From positions 2,356,001 through 2,420,000 of the forward strand of contig OY282352.1 in NCBI GenBank assembly GCA_958295495.1: DNA of 64,000 nt, written 5' to 3'. This DNA comes from an uncultured Latescibacterota bacterium (GTDB taxonomy: Bacteria > Latescibacterota > UBA2968 > UBA8231). The notes beneath the pieces are model-generated. The model saw only the letters and a program-made list of their open reading frames with translations. It made no database searches and had not been told where the DNA came from. The position numbers and the translations under genes were made by a program. Of this stretch, positions 43,928 to 52,617 are shown in pieces. The stretch's first letter is position 1. The number at the start of each line of letters is the position of its first letter.

Positions 43928-46501
43928 ATGGCCCATCTCCTCCACCCATCCGTCCAGCGATTTTTTTATTTATTGCTATTCCCGATATTTCCTCTGCCCT
44001 CGACAGCTCAATACGAAGTGACCATCGAAGGCAGAGCCTACCAACTCATCCTCGCCCGCGATCTCGTCGCAGCAATCCAGCGAGCCAATGCCGACGCCGC
44101 ACTCGAATACAACCGCCTTGTGGTGCAGGGTCCACTTGAGTTGACCGGCGACACCCTGCGCGCGGAACTCGCCTTTAAGGATGTGCGCTTTACCGGACCC
44201 GTAGTCTTAGAACGCGCTGTTTTTCTGCGACCGATACACTTTGTTCGCGCCCACTTCCAACAGGGTATCTCCCTGCTCGAAACCCGCCTCGAAGGTGGAT
44301 TTTCCTGCCGCGATTGCCGCATAGTGGGCAAGGCCAATTTCAAACGGGCTTTGCTTGCCGACAAAGTGGATTTTTCGGCCACCCGGTTTTCCGGCGCGGC
44401 CTTTTTTCAGCAGACCAACTTTAGCGGAGAAGCCACCTTTGAGCGCACCCAATTTGCGGACGCGGCCTATTTGGACCAAGCTGCATTCGCCCGCTCCACT
44501 CATTTTCAGGATGCTTCCTTTGCCGATGGGGCCTCCTTCAAAGGGGCGGTGTGGCAATCGACCGTTTCGTTTGCCGGCGCTCGCTTTGGCGCGGACGCCC
44601 TTTTCGAGCAAAGCCGCTTTCAGGGAGCCACCACGTTCACCGCGGCCTACTTTGGCGGCGCAGTCCATTTCGAGCGAGCCAATTTCTCCGCTGCGGCCTC
44701 CTTCCGCCGAGTCGTCTTTGGCGGCGCAGCCCGCTTTGGCGGTGCCCACTTTCGCGCCGCGGCTTTCTTTGCTGACAGCCGCTTCAAACAGGAGGCCACC
44801 TTTGCCAGCGCGACCTTTGCCCGGCCTTTCCGCCCCAGTGCCTACTTTAGTGCCGCCCCCGACGTAGCCGATGTGACCGCTCCTCTCGTAGATTTGGAGC
44901 CCAAGGCCGAAGCCCGCCCGGCTCCACCGCCGGACACCACCGACCCTAGCTGCGGACCCATTCAATTGGTCGATATAACCCAAGCGGCCGGCCTCGATTT
45001 TGAGCACTACAACGGTTTTTCGGGCGAGTACTACTACGTCGAAACCTTTGGTGCTGGGGCGGCCTTCCTCGACGTTGACGGCGATGGCTGGCTCGATCTC
45101 TATCTGGTCAACGGCGCTCCCCTAAGCGGCGAGCGCCCCGATCCAGTCCCGGCCAATCGCCTGTACCACAACGCGGGTGCGGGCGGCTTCACCGATGTGA
45201 CGGCTGCTGCGGGGGCCGGGCACACCGGCTACGGCATGGGCTGTGCCGCGGCCGACTACGACGCCGATGGGGATGTGGATCTCTACGTGACCAACGTTGG
45301 CCCCAACCTCCTGTTGCACAACGAGGGCGATGGGCGCTTTGCCGATGTGACCGCAGCAATGGGCGGGGGCGATGCCCGGTGGGGCACCAGTTGCGGCTTC
45401 CTAGACTACGATCTCGATGGCGATTTGGATCTCTACGCGACGAACTATGTAGAATTTGACCCGCAAAAAAACATCGTCTGTGCCGAGGGCGGCATCCGCT
45501 CCTATTGCGAGCCTAAGTTCTACGAGCCGGTAGGTGATGTGCTCTACCGCAACGAGGACGGCCAACTCCGCGATGTGGCGTCTGCGGCGGGAATCATCCA
45601 CAAGGGGCGCGGCTTGGGCGTGGCCTTCGCAGATTACGACCTCGATGGCGACACCGACATGTACGTGGCTAACGACGGCACCATGAACTTCCTCTATCAA
45701 AACGAGGGGAACCGCTTTGCCGAGGTCGGGCTCTACGCCGGGGGACGCTACAACGAGGACGGCTTGGCCGAAGCCGGCATGGGGGTGGAGTTCGGGGATT
45801 GGGACAACGACGGGTTCGAGGATATTTTTGTGACCAATTTCGCCCAACAGACCAATACCCTGTACGGCAACGATGGGCAGGGGCAATTCTACGACATCAC
45901 CCACCGCGCCGGCCTAGCCGAGTGCAGCTACAAACCGCTGGGCTTTGGCACCAATTTCCTCGACTACGACAACGATGGCGACTTGGACCTGTTTGTCGCC
46001 AACGGCCACGTCATGGACAAAATCACTCAGGTACACCCCGACCATACCTATCCGCAGCCCAACCAGATGCTTTGCAATCAGCGAGGCACCCGCTTTGTCG
46101 ATGTCTCTGCCAAGCTCGGTCCCGCGCTCGCGGCAGCGGCGGTAAGCCGGGGTTCGGCCACGGCCGACTACGACAACGACGGCGACCTAGACCTGCTGGT
46201 GACCAATGTTGCCGCTGCTCCCAACCTCCTGCGCAACGACGGGGGCAACCGTCAGCACTGGCTGACGATTCAGTTGGAAGCCCTCGGAACCCGCGTCGTC
46301 GTGACAGCCGGTGGGCAGCGTCAAGTCAGGGAATGCCAGTCGGGCGGTAGTTATCTTTCGAGCAGCGACCCTCGTCTCCACTTCGGCCTAGGAGAGGCCA
46401 CCCAAGCTACTGTCGAAATCCGCTGGCCCGACGGCACGTTGCAAAAAATGGAAAAGGTGGCGGCCGATCAGCTCCTGCACCTAGTTCACCCTAAACCCTG
46501 A
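43928..46501 (+). CDS. Pentapeptide-repeat / FG-GAP / ASPIC-UnbV fusion, exported
   Basis: An 857-residue exported protein with an unusual layout. A signal peptide (RFFYLLLFPIFPLPSTAQ) leads to a short beta region, then about 230 residues (70-300) of pentapeptide-repeat-like sequence with F and A at fixed spacing: SATRFSGAAFFQQTNFSGEA, DQAAFARSTHFQDASFADGA, and FGGAARFGGAHFRAAAFF. This predicts a right-handed quadrilateral beta-helix. After a proline-rich linker, FG-GAP loops follow (FLDVDGDGWLDLYLVNG, YDADGDVDLYVTNVGPN, YDLDGDLDLYATNY, YDNDGDLDLFVANG), then ASPIC/UnbV (SGGSYLSSSDPRLHFGLG). The propeller half is very close to the 12940 protein. Ten bases after its stop begins the region of the TPR lipoprotein gene, so the pair is coupled. 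Confidence 0.85.
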   Translation: MAHLLHPSVQRFFYLLLFPIFPLPSTAQYEVTIEGRAYQLILARDLVAAIQRANADAALEYNRLVVQGPLELTGDTLRAELAFKDVRFTGPVVLERAVFLRPIHFVRAHFQQGISLLETRLEGGFSCRDCRIVGKANFKRALLADKVDFSATRFSGAAFFQQTNFSGEATFERTQFADAAYLDQAAFARSTHFQDASFADGASFKGAVWQSTVSFAGARFGADALFEQSRFQGATTFTAAYFGGAVHFERANFSAAASFRRVVFGGAARFGGAHFRAAAFFADSRFKQEATFASATFARPFRPSAYFSAAPDVADVTAPLVDLEPKAEARPAPPPDTTDPSCGPIQLVDITQAAGLDFEHYNGFSGEYYYVETFGAGAAFLDVDGDGWLDLYLVNGAPLSGERPDPVPANRLYHNAGAGGFTDVTAAAGAGHTGYGMGCAAADYDADGDVDLYVTNVGPNLLLHNEGDGRFADVTAAMGGGDARWGTSCGFLDYDLDGDLDLYATNYVEFDPQKNIVCAEGGIRSYCEPKFYEPVGDVLYRNEDGQLRDVASAAGIIHKGRGLGVAFADYDLDGDTDMYVANDGTMNFLYQNEGNRFAEVGLYAGGRYNEDGLAEAGMGVEFGDWDNDGFEDIFVTNFAQQTNTLYGNDGQGQFYDITHRAGLAECSYKPLGFGTNFLDYDNDGDLDLFVANGHVMDKITQVHPDHTYPQPNQMLCNQRGTRFVDVSAKLGPALAAAAVSRGSATADYDNDGDLDLLVTNVAAAPNLLRNDGGNRQHWLTIQLEALGTRVVVTAGGQRQVRECQSGGSYLSSSDPRLHFGLGEATQATVEIRWPDGTLQKMEKVAADQLLHLVHPKP

Positions 46502-46517
46502 TTCCAAAGAGTTGCAG

Positions 46518-48503
46518 ATGATCACCAACTCCCCCGTACCTCGACAGCCGCTGTACGGCCTATTTGCCCTTCTGATTCTGGGCACGGCCTGCTCCCAAGA
46601 CCCCGATGGCGACGCCTTGGAAAAGCACCTCCGCCTCACCCGCCAAAACCCCACCGCGCCACCTGCCTACTACAACTTGGCCGTAGCCTATGTGCAAGCC
46701 GGCCGCTACGACGAGGCCCAGCGCAACTACGCCAAAGCCCTCGATCTCGATCCCAACTACGCCCTTGCCCACGATGGCTTGGGGCTTTTGGCCCAGCGGC
46801 GCGGTGCCTTAGAAGCCGCCGCGGCCCACTTTCAAAAGGCCGTTGACCTCGACTCCACCTTGGCTGCGGCGAGCAATAATCTGGGCAATATCCACTATCA
46901 AAACGGAGCATTGGAAAAAGCCGCCGCGGCCTATCAAGCGGCCGTGCGCCAAGCCCCAGAGCACATCGCGTTCTACATCAATTTTGCCCGCGCCCTGCGC
47001 GATCTGCGCGAACTCGACCAAGCAGTGGCGGTCCTGTTGCGGGCCGTTGACCTCGACCCATTTTCCCGGGAAGTCCACGCGGCCTTGGGCCATCTCTACG
47101 CTGAAAATTTTCGCCTTGAAGCCGCAATAGCCGCCTACGGCGAGGCCCTCCGCATCGCGCCTAGTGCCGACCTCCACATCCGCTTGGGGGATGTCTATAC
47201 CCGCGTTGAAAAATTGGACGAGGCGGTCCGCGAGTACGCAAGGGCCATGGAATTGGACCGGGACAACGCCGAAGCTCGCTACAAGTTGGGGGCCATCTAC
47301 GCCAGCTATCAGCGCATCCCCGAAGCAGTGGCCTTGGCCGAAAAAGCCGTCGCCCTAGACTCGACCCAGACGGCGGCCCTGCAGCTCTCGTCGCGGCTGT
47401 ACGCCAACCAAGGCTTCTACGACAAGGCCGAAAGAGCACTGCTGCAAGCCATTGAGGCCGATCCCAACCTGATGGAAGCCCGCAGCGAACTGGGGGCCCT
47501 CTACATCCGCCAAACCCAGTACCAAAAGGCCGAAGCGACCTTAAAAGAAGCCGTGGCAATGGATCCGCAGCACGGCGAATCTCGGCGCCAGTTGGGCCTG
47601 CTCTATGGCGATTTGAATCGCCCCGAGGAAGCGGCCAAGATGCTGCGCCACGTTCTCGAAATCAATCCTTTGCACCCGGAAGCCCACTACAACTTAGCCA
47701 ATGTCCTCCTCGCTCTTGGCCGAGCGGCTGAGGCCGAGCACCTACAAAACCGCTTTGAACAACTCGCCCGCCTCCACAACCACATTGACCAGTTACAGCA
47801 CGCCCTCGACGCCGCCCCTGCCGACGCCGACGCCCGCTTGCGTCTGGCACGGGCTTACCTCGTGCTCCGGCAGTGGGAAAAGGCCGAAGCCCAGTACCGC
47901 TTTCTGCTCTCCTTGGACCCCACCCATTTGGAGGCGCGCCTCCAGCTAAGCGGCCTCTACGCCCAGCGCGACAAACTCGCTAGCGCCTTGCGGGTATGCC
48001 AAGAGGCCCTAGCGCACAGCCCCCCGGACTCGGCCCTCTATAAAATTTACTTTACGCTCGGTCATCTCTACCACGCACAGGGCCGCATTGAGGAGGCCGA
48101 GGCCGCCTTGGAGCGCACATTGGCGCTAGAGCCTGCCCACGCCCAAGCCTATAACAATTTGGGCAATCTCCACTTGGAGAAGAACGATCTCCAACAGGCG
48201 GCAACAGCCTACCAACAGGCGCTTGCAGTCGCGCCCGACTTTGCCGAAGCCCACTACAATTTGGGCCGCCTCTACGCCCAACAGAAGGTCTGGGCTAAGG
48301 CCGTGCGCCAGTACCAAGCCGCCCTGCGTGCGGATTCTACCTACGCCAGAGCGCACTATGCCCTTGGCGCGCTCTACCAAGAGGTGGCGCAACCCGGCCA
48401 AGCCATCCGCGCGTACAAGCATTTCCTCGCGCAGTGGCGGGGCGATCCCCGCCTAACCCAATCCGCCCAAGAGGCATTAGCGCGGCTTGCCTCTGCCCAG
48501 TAG
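46518..48503 (+). CDS. TPR-repeat lipoprotein
   Basis: A 661-residue lipoprotein. ATG 46518 gives GLFALLILGTACSQD with an acylated cysteine near 26. It is followed by about 16 TPR units such as YYNLAVAYVQAGRYDEAQRNY, LGNIHYQNGALEKAAAAYQ and LYGDLNRPEEAAKMLRHVL. TPR scaffolds hold partner proteins. It lies 16 bp after a pentapeptide/FG-GAP/ASPIC gene, the mirror of the 11323/12940 arrangement, so the TPR protein probably binds that propeller protein at the membrane. Confidence 0.85.
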   Translation: MITNSPVPRQPLYGLFALLILGTACSQDPDGDALEKHLRLTRQNPTAPPAYYNLAVAYVQAGRYDEAQRNYAKALDLDPNYALAHDGLGLLAQRRGALEAAAAHFQKAVDLDSTLAAASNNLGNIHYQNGALEKAAAAYQAAVRQAPEHIAFYINFARALRDLRELDQAVAVLLRAVDLDPFSREVHAALGHLYAENFRLEAAIAAYGEALRIAPSADLHIRLGDVYTRVEKLDEAVREYARAMELDRDNAEARYKLGAIYASYQRIPEAVALAEKAVALDSTQTAALQLSSRLYANQGFYDKAERALLQAIEADPNLMEARSELGALYIRQTQYQKAEATLKEAVAMDPQHGESRRQLGLLYGDLNRPEEAAKMLRHVLEINPLHPEAHYNLANVLLALGRAAEAEHLQNRFEQLARLHNHIDQLQHALDAAPADADARLRLARAYLVLRQWEKAEAQYRFLLSLDPTHLEARLQLSGLYAQRDKLASALRVCQEALAHSPPDSALYKIYFTLGHLYHAQGRIEEAEAALERTLALEPAHAQAYNNLGNLHLEKNDLQQAATAYQQALAVAPDFAEAHYNLGRLYAQQKVWAKAVRQYQAALRADSTYARAHYALGALYQEVAQPGQAIRAYKHFLAQWRGDPRLTQSAQEALARLASAQ

Positions 48504-48566
48504 AGCAGGTCTGCGATCCCTCTTTTCCGCTTGCCCCGTCCCCTTTTATGTTTGAGCTTTCGCCCC

Positions 48567-48710
48567 ATGCCCACTTCCGTTCTTCTCGCTTGCAAGCGAT
48601 TTGGCACTGGCGCACGCACTTGCACCATGCACTGCGGGCAGGACGAACACTGCCACCCGAAATGGCGCGACCTAGACCTTGTTACAGTGCAGGTTGAAGA
48701 CTCGCGTTAG
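48567..48710 (+). pseudogene. Short remnant of a permease C-terminal region
   Basis: A 47-residue open frame whose last part, HPKWRDLDLVTVQVED, matches in order the end of the longer remnant at 49601-50149 (HQKYHDLDIIAVQVEC). At DNA level both contain CGACCTAGAC and GTGCAGGT at the same spacing. It has no clear ribosome-binding site. It is best read as decayed DNA from a duplication, not a working gene, and it sits just before the Tsx-like gene. Confidence 0.4.
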
Positions 48711-48736
48711 AGCCTAAAAAAGAGATGAGGACAGCC

Positions 48737-49522
48737 ATGAAAACAGCATGCGCCGGTATTTTCCTAGTCGCGCTGCTGGCCACCTATGCCGCAGCGTTTT
48801 CTCAAACCGAGTTTCACCTGCAGTACGGCAAACACAAGAATCCATTCTCGGCAGTCGCACGACAGACCTTCGTATTTACCGTGCAACAGGCTACGGGATG
48901 GAAATGGGGGGATAGCTTCTTCTTTATTGACTACCTCAATGACGACACCCGCGACGGCTTCAACGACCGAGATTTCTATGGCGAGTGGTATCCAACCCTG
49001 AGTTTCGGCAAGCTGGCCAACAAGGAATTGCGCGTCGGCCCCATTCGGGATTTTGCCCTGATTGCCGGGGTCAACGTCGGCGGCGACGCCAACGTCGTGA
49101 AGTACCTGCCCGGTTTGCGGGCCTCTTGGGACCTGCCGGGATTTTTATTCTTGAATACGGACCTGATGGCCTATATCGACGCCAACACCGGCGTCGCGGG
49201 TGGCGGTGCTCCCCAAACCGACGCTCCCCAAACCGACAACAGTTTCATTTTAGACGTCAGTTGGGCCTTGCCCTTCAATGTTGGCAATCAGTCTTTGGCC
49301 ATCGTCGGCCATGCCGAGTACCTCGGCAGCCGCACCGACGAACTGGGTGAAAACGTCAAGGGTTCCATGCTCGCTCAGCCGCAGTTCACTTGGGATCTAG
49401 GCAAGGTGATCGGAGCACCCCATCAGCTTATGGTCGGCATCGAATACCAGTACTGGCTCAACAAGTTAGGAACGGACGAAGACGAGAGCACGGCTCAGTT
49501 GCTGCTGGTATGGCGTCTTTGA
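48737..49522 (+). CDS. Tsx-like nucleoside-channel outer-membrane protein
   Basis: A 261-residue predicted beta-barrel of the Tsx/OmpK channel family, which lets nucleosides cross the outer membrane. A signal peptide (ACAGIFLVALLATYAAA) is followed by FHLQYGKHKNPFSAVARQTF, QQATGWKWGDSFFFIDYLN, DFYGEWYPTLSFGKL and a terminal strand STAQLLLVWRL, typical positions. ATG 48737 is chosen because GAGGA lies 8 bp upstream; an ATG 12 bp earlier is possible. It is flanked on both sides by remnants of a permease C-terminus, matching the common link between Tsx channels and purine/pyrimidine uptake. Confidence 0.7.
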   Translation: MKTACAGIFLVALLATYAAAFSQTEFHLQYGKHKNPFSAVARQTFVFTVQQATGWKWGDSFFFIDYLNDDTRDGFNDRDFYGEWYPTLSFGKLANKELRVGPIRDFALIAGVNVGGDANVVKYLPGLRASWDLPGFLFLNTDLMAYIDANTGVAGGGAPQTDAPQTDNSFILDVSWALPFNVGNQSLAIVGHAEYLGSRTDELGENVKGSMLAQPQFTWDLGKVIGAPHQLMVGIEYQYWLNKLGTDEDESTAQLLLVWRL

Positions 49523-49600
49523 AATGGGGCTTTTGGCGTGAGCTGCATAAGATGGTGCAGCGGTCAAAGTCGCCGCATGTTTTCTCGGGCAATGATATAG

Positions 49601-50149
49601 AGCCTTGCGGGGAATCAGGTAATTTTCGCCGACTTGCTGGGCAAGACGTGGGGGATCTTGCTCGGCAACGGCATGATCGCTGGTTGTCTTACGGCGATTG
49701 TGTTGACCGCATTCATGGAGTTGACGGCTGCGCGCCGCCGACGCCTACAGGTTGAGTTAGCCGTCACCTCAATGCCCAAAATTGACGAGTTCCTCCGCGC
49801 CTTTGCCGCGAAAGTCGGCTGGGGCGATCCAGCGACCGAGCGGCTGCGCGCCACAGGAGAAGAGACCTTGGCGATTCTGATACAACAAGCGGGGGACGAT
49901 GCGGCCGCTGACCGACGGCACTTGATCCTCACCGCACGGCCCGCCGAAGGGGCGATAGAGTTGGAGTTTTTGGCGGCTGCCGCGGGGGAAAATCTCGAAG
50001 ACCGGCTGGCGTTCCTGAGCGAGCAGCCCGAGATAATAGACGAAAGCGAGATTTCGTTCCGTCTGTTGCGGCACTACGCCTCTTCGGTGCGGCACCAGAA
50101 ATACCACGACCTAGACATCATTGCGGTGCAGGTCGAGTGTGCGCCTTAA
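49601..50149 (+). pseudogene. Truncated C-terminal part of an NCS2-type xanthine/uracil permease
   Basis: The frame is open from a stop at 49598 to 50149 and reads SLAGNQVIFADLLGKTWGIL then LGNGMIAGCLTAIVLTAFME, like the last membrane segments of NCS2 permeases, followed by RRRRL and a ~130-residue soluble tail (KIDEFLRAFAAKVGW; RLRATGEETLAILIQ) seen on some of these transporters. The first ten or more membrane helices are missing and no good start or ribosome-binding site exists, so it is most likely a relic. Alternatively, a TTG start at 49634 could express the tail domain. Location next to a Tsx-like gene supports the permease reading. Confidence 0.5.
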
Positions 50150-50192
50150 GTTCGTATAATTCAACGCTAGTTGGCCTTCCCTTTATTTTTGT

Positions 50193-50310
50193 ACTGACGT
50201 TACCCCCTAGCGGCAGGGGGACAAACCACTGACCACTCATCACGAATTCCTGTACTGCGCCCTGCATCTTCAGGACGGCTAGGGCCTAACGACGATGCGT
50301 AACGTCAGTT
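50193..50310. repeat. 118-bp copy of the AACTGACGTTAC palindromic repeat family
   Basis: ACTGACGTTAC (50193-50203) pairs perfectly with GTAACGTCAGT (50299-50309). Inside, CCCTAGC (50205-50211) pairs with GCTAGGG (50278-50284). The right end supplies the stop codon (AAC TGA on the minus strand) of the 50305 gene, exactly as at 39158. The middle differs from the 39075 copy, so only the ends are conserved. Confidence 0.65.
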
Positions 50311-52527
50311 ATGTTGATGGTGCTCGGCCCGTTTTGATTTTTCAACATTGAACTTAAAAGGGGGCAACGCTAAAATCTCCAGTTGGTCGCGTCCCTCGAT
50401 GACCCGGATGATCGCGTTCAGCGGCACCTCATCGAACACTTGCTCCTCGCCACTTTGCGGCCAAAAAACCACTAGCTGCGCCACCCGTTTCGCTGAACCC
50501 AACCCCACATACTGACGCAGCGGATTGCCGCCAAAACTGCCGCCGCTGCCCACCCATCGGTACAGCGACCGCCTTTGGCCTCCCTCCACCACATCTACCC
50601 GTAGCCGCGTCCCGATCCCCGACCGATTCGACTCCACTCCCACCACCTCAATCGCCAGCCAGCCGCGACCAAACCCTCGGTTCTCGTATAGCACATCGGC
50701 GAACCCATCGCCGCGATAGGCCCCGCCCATCTGCTCAAACAGGTCTAAATCGCCATCGTGGTCCACATCGGCAAATGCGACCCCATGCCCCTTCTGCAGA
50801 TGCCCCAAGCCGCTGGCAAAAGTCACATCGACAAAGTGCTGACCCGCTTGGTTCCAATACAGCACATTGGGCATTAGCTCGGCGTAATCGGTATCGCCGG
50901 TGCCCAAGTAAAAGTCCAAAAACCCATCGCTATCCACATCGCCGAAATTGGCCCCCATCGGCTTGGTCGGCTGCGCGAGGTGGCGGTCTTGGGACACATC
51001 TATAAAGCCGCCTTGACCATCGCCGCGGTACAGCCGCGCCTGCTCCACGGACACTGGGTGGCCCATATATGCGGCGGCGATGTCGGCGACGGTGGCCGCG
51101 TAGGCGGCCACGAACAGGTCGAGGTGACCGTCGTTGTCAAAGTCCCAAAACCAAGCCGGGAAGCTGGCCCGAGGGGCGACGACGCCGGCGGCGGGTGCCA
51201 CATCGGCGAAGGTGCCGTCGCCTTGGTTGCGGTAGAGTCGGTTGGGCTGCCCGAGGTTGGACACGTATAGATCGGGCCAGCGGTCCTGGTCGTAGTCGCC
51301 CCAGACGACGGCCTTGGCGTGGGCGTATTGGTCAACGCCGGCGGCGGGTGCCACATCGGCGAAGGTGCCGTCGCCTTGGTTTTGCAAGAGTTGGCCGGGG
51401 GCTACAAAGGTGTCGGTGGTTTCGTTGCCGATGTAGAGGTCGAGATCGCCGTCGAGGTCGTAGTCGGCCCAAGCAGCGGTTTGGGTTGGGTAGTGATTGT
51501 GTCCCAGACCGGCGGCAAAGGTCGCGTCGAGGAAGGTGCCATCGCCCGCATTCCGCAGCAGCGAATTGGGGTGCTGGCCATATTCGCCAAACCAAGCCCC
51601 GCGCAGGACGAGCAGGTCGAGGTGGCCGTCGTTGTCGTAGTCGGCTTGTACCAAGTTGAGTCCACCCAACAGCCCGTTGAGGTTGGCCGCCTCGGTCCGG
51701 TCCGCAAAGGTGCCGTCCCCCCCATTGCGGAAAAAGCGCAGTTGTCCGGCCAAGTCCGATGTCGAGACGAAGAAATCGAGGTATCCGTCGCCGTCGAAGT
51801 CATCGGCCACGGCCCCGCCAGAGAGGCTGAAGGTGTCCAGTCCGAGGGCAGGAGCCACATTGACCCAGCGCGGAAACGCTGCTTTGGACTCAAAGGCTTT
51901 GGGGGGAATCCGGTGAGCGGGCGGCACCGCCTCGGGATACTGCCCCAAGGTCATATAGGCGATGTTGAGCAGCCAGCGGGCGCTCAGGTGCAAGTGCTCC
52001 TCTGCGGCGGTGTGATTGAGCACGGCTTGGAAATAGGGGATGGCTTGGCGCGACCCTTCGGGGAGGGTGTGGACGCCGCCGGGGCGAATGGGCAGGATGC
52101 AGTGGTCGGCGTTGGGGTTGAGGACGCAGTTTTGGGTTTCCCCCAAGCGCAGCCACGCCAGCCCGAGGCGAAAGCGGATTTCATTGACGACCTCAGAGGG
52201 GACTGAGTGTTGGGCCGCGAGCATCTCTTCGGCATTGGCGAGATGGTCTAGGGCGCGGCGTTCCCGTCCCAAGAAAAGTTCGGCGATCCCGAGGCGAAAA
52301 TGGAGACGGATTCGGTCTTGGACGGGAGCTACATCGGGCAGTGCCTGCAACTGGTCTTCTAACTGTCGTAGCCGACCTTCGCCCTGATAGGGATTCTCGT
52401 CGAGATTTTGCGCGCGAACCGCCTCCAAGAGGGCCACCATTTTTCGATGGCTTTCCTCTTGCGAAAGCGAGGCGGCGTAGCCGTCCGAAATTGCAAAGAA
52501 GAATAAAAAGGGCAGTAAATAAGGCAT
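50305..52527 (-). CDS. Exported helical/FG-GAP/ASPIC-UnbV protein
   Basis: A 740-residue exported protein. After a signal peptide (MPYLLPFLFFFAISDGYA), about 200 residues of helical, TPR-like sequence include NCVLNPNADHCILPIRPGG, a cysteine-bearing motif known in CRTAC1-like proteins. FG-GAP loops follow (DDFDGDGYLDFFVSTSD, YDNDGHLDLLVLRG, YDLDGDLDLYIGNETTD, YDQDRWPDLYVSN, DFDNDGHLDLFVAAY, DVDSDGFLDFYLGTGD, DVDHDGDLDLFEQMG), then an ASPIC/UnbV domain (YRWVGSGGSFGGNPLRQYVGLG). The helical part could replace the separate TPR partner seen at other loci. Its stop codon is donated by a palindromic repeat. Confidence 0.85.
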   Translation of the reverse strand: MPYLLPFLFFFAISDGYAASLSQEESHRKMVALLEAVRAQNLDENPYQGEGRLRQLEDQLQALPDVAPVQDRIRLHFRLGIAELFLGRERRALDHLANAEEMLAAQHSVPSEVVNEIRFRLGLAWLRLGETQNCVLNPNADHCILPIRPGGVHTLPEGSRQAIPYFQAVLNHTAAEEHLHLSARWLLNIAYMTLGQYPEAVPPAHRIPPKAFESKAAFPRWVNVAPALGLDTFSLSGGAVADDFDGDGYLDFFVSTSDLAGQLRFFRNGGDGTFADRTEAANLNGLLGGLNLVQADYDNDGHLDLLVLRGAWFGEYGQHPNSLLRNAGDGTFLDATFAAGLGHNHYPTQTAAWADYDLDGDLDLYIGNETTDTFVAPGQLLQNQGDGTFADVAPAAGVDQYAHAKAVVWGDYDQDRWPDLYVSNLGQPNRLYRNQGDGTFADVAPAAGVVAPRASFPAWFWDFDNDGHLDLFVAAYAATVADIAAAYMGHPVSVEQARLYRGDGQGGFIDVSQDRHLAQPTKPMGANFGDVDSDGFLDFYLGTGDTDYAELMPNVLYWNQAGQHFVDVTFASGLGHLQKGHGVAFADVDHDGDLDLFEQMGGAYRGDGFADVLYENRGFGRGWLAIEVVGVESNRSGIGTRLRVDVVEGGQRRSLYRWVGSGGSFGGNPLRQYVGLGSAKRVAQLVVFWPQSGEEQVFDEVPLNAIIRVIEGRDQLEILALPPFKFNVEKSKRAEHHQHN

Positions 52528-52617
52528 GATACGAGGGGAGCGGTCTCAGCCGAAAGGAACATAGACGAAAGCAAAGCTAGCTCGCAAGTCCGCCCTACAC
52601 TCCAGATTGCCCTCGGC

